This document shows positions 53,822 through 61,370 of a stretch of DNA of 64,000 bases, in pieces (position 1 is the first letter of the stretch; the number at the start of each line of letters is the position of its first letter). A model generated the notes under the pieces. That model saw only the letters and a program-made list of their open reading frames with translations. It was not told the origin of the DNA and ran no database searches. The DNA is from Streptomyces cynarae (lineage in GTDB: Bacteria > Actinomycetota > Actinomycetes > Streptomycetales > Streptomycetaceae), in NCBI RefSeq assembly GCF_025642135.1, contig NZ_CP106793.1:5796001-5860000 (forward strand), in the 5' to 3' direction. A program made the position numbers and the translations under genes.

Positions 53822-54364
53822 GTGGCACAGCAACGCCAAGTCGCACGCCCACACCTTCGTGACGCCGTCCGGCTCGTGCTGGCCGGTTCCCTGGCCGCCG
53901 TCCTGACGCTTGGCGCCGGTACCGCCCGGGCGGCCTCCGCGGGCCACGTTTCGACGATCGACGCGGCGACCCACCAGATGACCGTCACGGATCACGGCCG
54001 GACGGTGATGACCTTCACCGCGGGCTTCGGAAAGCCCGACTTCCCTACGCCGTCCGGAACCTTCCATGTACTGGGCAAGGACGCGGTCGTCACGATGACC
54101 TCGTGCAGCGCGAACATCACATGTGATCCGCACAATCCCAACTACTACGCCCTCACGGTCCACTGGGCGGTACGCCTGACCAGTGCCGGCGTGTTCGTCC
54201 ACGCGGCGCCCTGGGACCACGCCATCGGCCGGGCCGACACCTCCCACGGCTGCATCCACCTGAGCACGGCGGACGCCCACCGCTTCTACGACTTCAGCCG
54301 GCCCGGCGACACAGTGATCGTCAAGAACACCGGCGGCTTCGCCGGCGGTCCGAGCGGTCCCTGA
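53822..54364 (+). CDS. Exported L,D-transpeptidase (YkuD family)
   Basis: A 180-residue secreted protein. A basic N-terminus and hydrophobic stretch (LVLAGSLAAVLTLGAGTARA, about 18-37) form a signal peptide. The YkuD domain has the catalytic Cys in TSHGCIHLSTADAHRFY and an upstream GVFVHAAPWD His. It would form 3-3 peptidoglycan cross-links or remodel wall. It is short and lacks Ig-like and wall-anchoring domains. The GTG at 53822 is the only start that retains the signal peptide. Confidence 0.88.
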   Translation: MAQQRQVARPHLRDAVRLVLAGSLAAVLTLGAGTARAASAGHVSTIDAATHQMTVTDHGRTVMTFTAGFGKPDFPTPSGTFHVLGKDAVVTMTSCSANITCDPHNPNYYALTVHWAVRLTSAGVFVHAAPWDHAIGRADTSHGCIHLSTADAHRFYDFSRPGDTVIVKNTGGFAGGPSGP

Positions 54365-54506
54365 CGCCCCACGCCCCACGCCTCAGCGCCGAAGCCGGGA
54401 CCCACAGGTATCCTGCCCGCCCGTCCGGCACCGGCGGCGACCGGCTCGGCGGCCTTGTCAACGATTACCGGCAAGCAGCCTGACCGCAGTCGGGCGAGCG
54501 GCGTGG

Positions 54507-56669
54507 TCAGCATTCCCGACTGAGGTTCTCACTCGGGACAGGGATGTCTTGCTCGGTCCAGATGCATTTGCCGTCGCGGAGGTAACGGGCGCCCCAGCGT
54601 CTTGAGAGGGCGGCGACGAGTTGCAGGCCGCGGCCGCCCTCGTCGGTGTAGGCGGCATGGCGGATGCGCGGGGTGCTGAGGCTGCTGTCGTAGACCTCGC
54701 AGGTCAGGGAGCTGCTGCGCAGCAGGCGCAGGCGGATGGGGCCTTTGGCGTGCCGGATCACGTTTCCGATCAGCTCACTGGCCAGCAGCTCGGTGGTGAT
54801 CGCGAGATCGTCCAGTCCCCAGGCGGCCAGTTGCCTGCGGACGAATTCGCGGGCCTCCCCGGCCGCGCGGGGATCGTCCGGGAGGACGCAGGAGGCGACG
54901 TCACCGGCGTCGATCGCCCTCGTGTGGGCGATCAGTAGCGCTGCGTCGTCGTTCGTCCGGCCATGGTCGGGCAGCAGAGCCGAGACCACTGCGTCGCACA
55001 GGTCGTCGAGGTGGTGGACGTCGTCGACCTCGTTCCGCGCGGTGAAGATGTGCACCGCATGCTGGGCGAGGATCTGTTGCAGTCGGGCCAGTCCTCGGTC
55101 GACGCCCTGAGTGGCGGTTTCGACGAGCCCGTCGGTGCACAGGACCAGCAGGCTCTCTTCGGGCAGAAGCAGCTGGTGCGTTTCGAACGGTGGCTCGGCC
55201 GCCCCGAGCGGCGGGTCGGCGGCCAGGTCGGGCCTGTGGACGGTGCCGTCGGGATGGACGATGACCGGCGGGGGATGACCGGCCAGGGAGAACGAGCACA
55301 TCCGGGTGATCGGATCGAAGACGGCGTAAAGGCAGGTGGCGTAGCAGTCCTCGCCCAAGTCGCTGACCAGGTCGTTGAGACGGCTGAGCAGCTCGTCAGG
55401 GGGTATGTCCAGGTCGGCGAGGGTGCGCACTGCGGTGCGCAGCTGGCCCATGGTGGCTGCTTCGGGGATGCCGTGCCCCATGACGTCGCCGATCACCATG
55501 GCGACCCTGTCCGCGGACAGCGGGATCACGTCGTACCAGTCGCCACCGACTTGCTCGCCCCGGCCCGCCGGCAGGTAGCGGGCGGCAGCGCGGGCGGCAG
55601 GCAGGCGGGGCAGTGTCCGGGGAAGCAGGCCACGCTGCAGCCCCTGTGCCCGGGCGTGCTCCACGTCGTACAACCGGGCGCGTCCCAGCGACTGGCCGGC
55701 CAGACCGCTCAACGCGGTCAGCAGCGTACGCTCCTCGTCGCTGAAGGAACGCGGCTGGGCGAAGGACACCAGACACATGCCGATGGAACGTCCGGACGCG
55801 ATCATGGGGAGGAAGGCCCACGCGTTCTTCTTGGCCGCCGACGGGATATGCGCCAGCGCTGGATAACGCCCGCAGTAGTCTGCGGCTGATTCGATGAACC
55901 GGGGAGTGCGATTCCCCAGCACGTCGGTGGCCACGGGGTAGTCGGCCACCGGTATCCCGTCGAGCAGGTCGAGGAATTCCTGCGTGTATCCGGCGGAGCC
56001 GACCACACGTTGCCGGCCGCCTTCGAGGGCCCAGAATATGAGCCCGTCGGCGCCGAACGGGGGCAGGACGTGCGCCGCGAAGGCCTGGACGACTTCCCGG
56101 GAGGTGAGCGCCTCGGCGAGCGCCGAGGTCAGTTTGCCCATCCGTACCGTCTGCTCAGAGCCGGCCGCCGAACCGCGGACCGGCAGTCTGCCGGGCAGAT
56201 CTTCCAGGCAGGCGGCGGCCCATCCCGCCACCGAATGCAGAAAGGACCGCTGCACCTCGTCGGGCTCGCCGGCCCCTTCCATGATCACGGACAGCACGCC
56301 TATCGGACCATCGGCACCGAGCAGGGGCACCGATGCCGTGCCCGCTGAACCGATGCCCAGGCTGTCCCCGACCATCCAGGCATAGTCCCCGCACCGCATG
56401 GCGCGTACGGGCGCCACGTCCTGCTCATCCGAGAGATCCGCCCACGCCTCGGCGCTCTCCCCAGCCAACCCACTGGCCGCAACAAGGCGCAGTCGCCGAG
56501 CAGCGGGATCGCACCAGTGCAGGAATGCGCCCCGGCCGTCCAGGCACTCCGTGGCCTTGAGAGCCAGCGTCAGCGTCTCCGCGCCACGAAGTGCTTTGTA
56601 CGAGGCGGCCGGAAAGCCCAGCCCCGGCCGCCGGGGATGGCTCCCGGCTCTGGCTGTCGCATCGGCCAA
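54507..56669 (-). CDS. GAF / SpoIIE phosphatase / RsbW-type kinase three-module regulator
   Basis: A 720-residue cytoplasmic regulator. Two GAF-like domains (about 20-160 and 180-340) are followed by a PP2C-type SpoIIE phosphatase (about 365-570; GGDWYDVIPLSADRVAMVIGD, GHGIPEAATMGQLR, VLCTDGLVE) and a C-terminal HATPase of the anti-sigma kinase type (LLASELIGNVIRHAKGP; EGGRGLQLVAALSRRWG). Such fusions control anti-anti-sigma factors in stress or development. The start is ATG at 56669. It is convergent with the L,D-transpeptidase gene. Confidence 0.93.
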   Translation of the reverse strand: MADATARAGSHPRRPGLGFPAASYKALRGAETLTLALKATECLDGRGAFLHWCDPAARRLRLVAASGLAGESAEAWADLSDEQDVAPVRAMRCGDYAWMVGDSLGIGSAGTASVPLLGADGPIGVLSVIMEGAGEPDEVQRSFLHSVAGWAAACLEDLPGRLPVRGSAAGSEQTVRMGKLTSALAEALTSREVVQAFAAHVLPPFGADGLIFWALEGGRQRVVGSAGYTQEFLDLLDGIPVADYPVATDVLGNRTPRFIESAADYCGRYPALAHIPSAAKKNAWAFLPMIASGRSIGMCLVSFAQPRSFSDEERTLLTALSGLAGQSLGRARLYDVEHARAQGLQRGLLPRTLPRLPAARAAARYLPAGRGEQVGGDWYDVIPLSADRVAMVIGDVMGHGIPEAATMGQLRTAVRTLADLDIPPDELLSRLNDLVSDLGEDCYATCLYAVFDPITRMCSFSLAGHPPPVIVHPDGTVHRPDLAADPPLGAAEPPFETHQLLLPEESLLVLCTDGLVETATQGVDRGLARLQQILAQHAVHIFTARNEVDDVHHLDDLCDAVVSALLPDHGRTNDDAALLIAHTRAIDAGDVASCVLPDDPRAAGEAREFVRRQLAAWGLDDLAITTELLASELIGNVIRHAKGPIRLRLLRSSSLTCEVYDSSLSTPRIRHAAYTDEGGRGLQLVAALSRRWGARYLRDGKCIWTEQDIPVPSENLSREC

Positions 56670-56879
56670 CTCGTCTCCTGCTCACTCGTACGTCGCGGAC
56701 CTGCACATACCGTGACGGGTGGCCCGTAAATCTGGCAAATAACACTAAACGCTACCTCGCTGCCGGTCCATATCCGTCTGGGGTCCCTGCGCCGCAAGCG
56801 CCGTCCGGGTTGATTTGATGCAGGCACCGGGCTGCCGAACCGGCAGCCCTGCCGCGCACGGACCAGCGTGTGACGGCGG

Positions 56880-56960
56880 CTTCGGTAAGGGCCTGCTTCG
56901 GTAAGGGCCTGCGGACGTGGACGGCGTCTCCGACGCGGGTGGACGGCGTCTCCGACGCGG
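56880..56960. repeat. Two adjacent tandem duplications (16 bp x2 and 22 bp x2)
   Basis: CTTCGGTAAGGGCCTG occurs at 56880-56895 and 56896-56911; a 22-bp unit starting GTGGACGGCGTCTCC occurs at 56917-56938 and 56939-56960. All copies are perfect, so the duplications are recent. Confidence 0.93.
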
Positions 56961-57010
56961 CATCTCGTGGGCGACCGGCTTCGGCGCGGAGAGGGCTTGG
57001 TGGGAAGCCC

Positions 57011-57075
57011 GTGACCCTGCGTGACGCGGCGGAGGCGGCGGGTGTGCCGTTGTCCTGCGTCTGCCTGGCGGGCGG
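57011..57075 (+). pseudogene. LacI-family HTH remnant
   Basis: A GTG-initiated frame gives VTLRDAAEAAGVPLSCVCLAG, close to the LacI HTH pattern VTLRDVAxxAGVSxSTVSRVLNG, but similarity ends after about 22 residues. Too short to be sure; likely a fragment. Confidence 0.45.
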
Positions 57076-57440
57076 CAGTCAGCTCCCGGGCCCTGCATCA
57101 GGACGCACCGGGGCTCGCCGGAGCCTGGTGGTTGGGCCGGTGCACCTCAGTAGGTGCCGGCTGTCCTCACAGGCGCCCGTGGGCGGCCCGGCGGGAGCCC
57201 GACCCTCGTCTCCACCGGCGGGTGCGGCTCGGCCGGTGCAGACTCGCGCCGCTGCCCAGCGTGCCCCGGCACATGTCTGGACGTCGGGTGCTTCGCCGCC
57301 TTCCCTGACGCGGCTCGCGCGCCCGACGCCGTACGCGGACCGGCTGTCATCCGTCGGCAGTTGGGGGACGGTGTGATTCAACAGGCGCGTGGATTCTCCG
57401 GGTTGATCGCATTGTCAGTCCCCCCTGCCATCATCCCGCC

Positions 57441-59957
57441 ATGCTCTACGACACCTTGGTGGCGGAATCCCGTAGGAACGACTCGCTCGACGACGTGAGG
57501 TCCGCCGCGCTTGACCGCGTCCGCTGGCTCGTCGACCTTTTGGAACGTCAGCGGACGGAGCCCCGGTGGGACGCATCCGCGGCGTTGCGGGGCTCGGAGG
57601 GGGAATTCGCGCGAATCCAGGCGATACGCGCGGCGACCCAGTCCGAGATCGACGGGCGGCTTGCGACCTGCTCGGACGAGGAGGGCAGGGCCGCGGCCCT
57701 GTGCCTCATGCTGGCCTCCCGTTTCGACGACACCGGCTTTTGGCGGTACGACGTCGAGATCGGAACCGTGGTCTCCCGGGTGCGCGGCTGGACGCCGGAG
57801 GAGGTCGCGGTGATGCTGCTCCGCGTCACCGAGTTCGACATGGGCTTCTGGTCCGCTGGTTCCCTGGGGATGGCGCTGGACGCCGCCGAGCGGCTCGGCG
57901 TCGACGGCTGCCGTACGGTGGCGCCCTGGCTGCGGCATGCTCACGCGAAGCTCATGAGCGGCGATGCTCCCGCGCACATGCGTGGGCCGCTCGTCAAACG
58001 CCTCCGTGCGCTGCTCGCGAGCGTGGACGAGGCGCACATTCCCGAGGGGCTGATCCCGGCGTACGCCCCCTGGGCCGCCCCGTTGCGCGACCGTGCGAAC
58101 ACGTTGCCGACGCCGGAGCTGGCCGACTTCGTCCGGCACCTGGCGGGTCTGTCCGGGCCGCGTCCCTCGCAGCGGTGGCGTCGGACATGCCTCGAGCTCG
58201 CCGACGCAGCGTCCGCGCGGGACCTCATGGCCGACGTCCTGCGGGCGCTGGCCGAGGACGATCCGCTGTGCAGCAGAGGAAACGGTGCGCACGCCGGCGG
58301 GTTGTACGACGGTTACCACTACCACTACGTCGTCCAACAGAAAGACGGTGACTTGGCGCGCGGCGTCGTCTGGGCGGCCGCGCTGACCGGCGGCCCGGTC
58401 GCGGTGCAGCACCTCGGCGCGCTCGCCGGGCGGACCGGCGGTCTCGAAACCGGCGTGATCGAGGATCTCAAGCTCGCGGGTGCGGCGATCAACGCGCTGG
58501 CCGAGACCGGCGATCCGGGCTCTCTGAAGGCCCTGTGGCGGCTGCGGTCCCGGATCAAGCACCGGGCACTGCGCAAGCAGCTCGACACCGCGCTGGTGAC
58601 GGCAGCCGGGAAGCAGGGCATCACGGCGGAGCAGCTCATCGAGCGCAGCGTGCCGGACCACGGCCTGGCGCCGGACGGCTCGCTGGAACAGGAGCTGGGC
58701 GGCCACCGGGTACGGATGGCGATCGAGGAAGCGGCGACCGTGCGGCTCACCTTCACACGCCCCGACGGAGGGACGTCCCGCACGGCTCCGGCGGTGGTGA
58801 AGGACGGCTTCCCGGACGAGCTCCAGGAGTTGAAGGCCCTGGCCAAGGAGGTGCGGGGGACACTGGCAGGTGAGCGGGCCCGCGTCGAGGCGCTGATGTC
58901 GGCCGGACGCGAGTGGCCGTACGACGAGTGGTGCCGCTACTACCGCGACCATCCGGTCACCGGGACTCTCGTCCGCGGCCTGATCTGGGAGTTCCAGGGC
59001 GCGGACGGCGAGTGGCGTGCGGTGGCGCCGATGGCCGAGCCTCCCGGCGAGCCCGAGCGCGTCCGCTTGTGGCATCCGATCCGGGCGTCGACGGACGACA
59101 TCAGGGCGTGGCGGGAGCGGCTGGTCGCCGAGCGGCTGCGACAGCCGTTCAAACAGGCCTTCCGGGAGATCTACCTGCTCACCCCGGCCGAGGAGGAGAC
59201 CGGCGTCTACTCCAACCGGTTCGCCGCACACATCGTCCACTACCGGCAGCTCTACGCGCTGTTCAAGGAACGCGGCTGGCAGGCCAACTTCCTGGGTCGG
59301 TACGACGGCGGCTACGACGGGCAGGCGCGGGGCGAGTTCGGCGACGGCCGGTGGCGGGCCTGCTTCCACCACGAGCCCGCCGCGGACGACGGCGGCGGCT
59401 ACGCGCTCGAGCACGCCGCGACGGACCAGGTCCGCTTCGAGCGGCGGGACGGCCGGCGCTGGCGGGAGGTTCCGCTGGCGGAGGTGCCCCCGCTGGTGTT
59501 CAGCGAGGCGATGCGCGACGTGGACCTCTTTGTCGGTGTGACCTCGATCGCCGCCGATCCCGACTGGACCGACCGGGGCGAGGACCGCTATGCCGGGTAC
59601 TGGCGGACGGCCACGTTCGGTGCGCTGACGGCGAGTGCGGAGGTCCGCCGTGAGGCGCTGGACCGGATCCTGCCGCGCCTGAAGATCGCCGGCCGGTGCT
59701 CGCTCGACGGCCGTTTCCTGACCGTCCACGGCGATCTGCGTACGTACAAGATCCATCTGGGCTCGGCGAACATCCTGATGGAACCGGACGACGCCTACCT
59801 GTGCATCGTCCCGTCACGCGGTAAGGGCGACGCCAAGGTGTTCCTGCCGTTCGAGGACGAACGGCTCTCCCTGATCCTCAGCAAGGCGTTCCTGCTCGCC
59901 GCCGACACCAAGATCACCGACGAGTCCATCCTCATGCAGATCAAGCGAGGTGCCTGA
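57441..59957 (+). CDS. DUF4132-domain protein
   Basis: An 838-residue cytoplasmic protein. The N-terminal half is helical and HEAT-like (WLRHAHAKLMSGDAPAHMRG, LAGAAINALAETGDPGSLKA). The C-terminal DUF4132 domain is recognised by AEEETGVYSNRFAAHIVHYR, FKERGWQANFLGRYDGG, VTSIAADPDWTDRGEDRYAG and a tail ending SLILSKAFLLAADTKITDES. The family's biochemical function is unknown. Its stop overlaps the next ATG (TGATG), so the two are strictly coupled. No strong ribosome site precedes the ATG. Confidence 0.88.
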   Translation: MLYDTLVAESRRNDSLDDVRSAALDRVRWLVDLLERQRTEPRWDASAALRGSEGEFARIQAIRAATQSEIDGRLATCSDEEGRAAALCLMLASRFDDTGFWRYDVEIGTVVSRVRGWTPEEVAVMLLRVTEFDMGFWSAGSLGMALDAAERLGVDGCRTVAPWLRHAHAKLMSGDAPAHMRGPLVKRLRALLASVDEAHIPEGLIPAYAPWAAPLRDRANTLPTPELADFVRHLAGLSGPRPSQRWRRTCLELADAASARDLMADVLRALAEDDPLCSRGNGAHAGGLYDGYHYHYVVQQKDGDLARGVVWAAALTGGPVAVQHLGALAGRTGGLETGVIEDLKLAGAAINALAETGDPGSLKALWRLRSRIKHRALRKQLDTALVTAAGKQGITAEQLIERSVPDHGLAPDGSLEQELGGHRVRMAIEEAATVRLTFTRPDGGTSRTAPAVVKDGFPDELQELKALAKEVRGTLAGERARVEALMSAGREWPYDEWCRYYRDHPVTGTLVRGLIWEFQGADGEWRAVAPMAEPPGEPERVRLWHPIRASTDDIRAWRERLVAERLRQPFKQAFREIYLLTPAEEETGVYSNRFAAHIVHYRQLYALFKERGWQANFLGRYDGGYDGQARGEFGDGRWRACFHHEPAADDGGGYALEHAATDQVRFERRDGRRWREVPLAEVPPLVFSEAMRDVDLFVGVTSIAADPDWTDRGEDRYAGYWRTATFGALTASAEVRREALDRILPRLKIAGRCSLDGRFLTVHGDLRTYKIHLGSANILMEPDDAYLCIVPSRGKGDAKVFLPFEDERLSLILSKAFLLAADTKITDESILMQIKRGA

Positions 59958-60349
59958 TGGCGACCGTGACGTTCCGGGACGAGACCGCGACGGGAAAGCC
60001 GCTCGCCGAGTGGGAGGTCGTCGGGCAGCCCGACCGGATGACCGTACGGGAGCTGATCAGGCTGCGGGTCCGTGAGGAGGTCGCCCGGCACAACGCCCGC
60101 CCGACCATCCGCTTCAATGGCCTCGTCCGCCCCGACGACGCCGAGACGGAGCTGAACGGCTACCGACTCCGTGAACCCCGCCGTATCGACTGGGAGCGCC
60201 AGGCCGAGATCGCCGAGCGCGCCTTCCTGGCCAACGGGTTCTTCGTACTGGCCGGCGACCGCCAGGTCGAGGACCTTGACGAAGTCGTGGATCTCACCGC
60301 CGGTTCAGACCTGGTCTTCATCAAGCTCCTCAGCCTCGTCGGCGGCTGA
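59957..60349 (+). CDS. 130-aa partner of DUF4132 with C-terminal Gly-Gly (ubiquitin-like candidate)
   Basis: A 130-residue protein starting MATVTFRDETATGKPLAEWE, a beta-hairpin, followed by the helix MTVRELIRLRVREEVARHN, the order of a beta-grasp fold. It ends in VFIKLLSLVGG, a hydrophobic strand followed by terminal Gly-Gly, the arrangement of ubiquitin-like modifiers. GAGGTG lies upstream of the ATG, which overlaps the DUF4132 stop. I recall similar small proteins beside DUF4132 genes in other bacteria. Conjugation is only a hypothesis, since no E1, E2 or JAB gene is in view. Confidence 0.8.
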   Translation: MATVTFRDETATGKPLAEWEVVGQPDRMTVRELIRLRVREEVARHNARPTIRFNGLVRPDDAETELNGYRLREPRRIDWERQAEIAERAFLANGFFVLAGDRQVEDLDEVVDLTAGSDLVFIKLLSLVGG

Positions 60350-60539
60350 GAGACCGGCCCTTGCAGCGTCACTGTCCCAGCCCCAGGCCCGAGCACATGA
60401 TCGACCACTGAGACCGGCGATGGCAGCGTTCCCATGTCCTGAGTACTTAAGGGGCACCCTCCTGCGCAGAAGTTCAGACAGGTCCCGACCTGCGGAAGAG
60501 GGGAGGATGTGATGGCCGACCAGCCAAAACCTGACTGGC

Positions 60540-61205
60540 GCGATCAACCCGATGGCAGCCGCACGCTACCGCGACAGGCAGCGTCTCCCGCAAGAAATCC
60601 GACCACCTCGACGCCACGGTGCCCGCGCACATCCTGCGCACTGACGCCGCTGCCCACGGCGCACTCCCTGCGGACACGGAACTCGCCCAGGCCGTCGCCA
60701 TCCTTGCCAGAGCCCAGCAGGACGCTGTCTGGGACCGCACCCAAGCCGGCAACGAACTCACTTCGCACCCGGCGCGAGTACTTCCCCGGCTTCCTCAGCG
60801 CGGTCGGCGTACGACGCGAAGGCGTGTGCCACCCCATCGCCCGCGTCCTGCCGGCTGCCGCGCCCACCCCCGAACGCGCCTCCCGGCTGACGAAGGCCCA
60901 GCTTCGGTCACTGCTGAAGAAGGCCGGCCGCAAGAACACCGTCGACGCGGAGGCGGCACGGCTCCACACGGCTCTGCGGCTTCCGCAGATGCGCCAACTT
61001 CCCCTCGTAGAAGAGGCGATGGCCCAGAAGGCTCCGGCACTTCTGCGGCAACTCGATGCCGCCTGTGTCGGTGCAGATGATCCTGCAAAGGCGACAGCCG
61101 AAGCGTTCGAGAGGCACCCCGGCGCCGAAAGCATCACCAGCTTCCCGGGCCTCGGTCCTCTCGGCGGCGCCCGTGTACTCGCCGGGATCGGCGATGACCG
61201 AATAA
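60540..61205 (+). pseudogene. IS110-family transposase, frameshifted and truncated
   Basis: Parts of one transposase are spread over three frames: NPMAAARYRDR (about 60543-60575), then SRKKSDHLDATVPAHILRTD to AVWDRTQAGNELTSHPA (about 60582-60770), then EYFPGFLSAVGVR to the conserved FPGLGPLGGARVLAGIGDDR (ending about 61203). Spacing and order match IS110-type proteins (DEDD domain end, linker, transposase_20 domain). The N-terminus with the first catalytic Asp and the end with the Ser motif are lost. It lies between the DUF4132 pair and the RHS-like gene. Confidence 0.85.
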
Positions 61206-61262
61206 AGCGCACTTCAGAGGTGAAAACGACCTCCAAGGGAACCGAGTCTTTGTCAGAACCGG

Positions 61263-61304
61263 AACTGATCATGCCGATTTCAGGGATGGTCCTAACTGAT
61301 CATG
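61263..61304 (+). promoter_or_regulatory. Direct repeats AACTGATCATG upstream of the RHS-like gene
   Basis: The 11-bp sequence, containing the palindrome TGATCA, occurs at 61263-61273 and 61294-61304, 31 bp apart (three helical turns), and is followed by an A/T run (GATATATC, 61309-61316) that may be the -10 region. It lies 67-108 bp before the ATG at 61371. Confidence 0.5.
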
Positions 61305-61370
61305 GCCAGATATATCTCTCCTCGAACTCGGGCGACAGGGAGTCGCTGAGGCTCGAAGGAGGCGTCTTCC

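Larger units (their letters stand above)
56670..57440. other. 771-bp gap with tandem repeats and a LacI remnant
   Basis: No intact gene. It contains two sets of perfect tandem duplications (56880-56960) and, at 57011-57075, a frame reading VTLRDAAEAAGVPLS, the start of a LacI-type HTH that then loses similarity. The rest of the open frames look like shadows. Probably decayed DNA. Confidence 0.6.
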
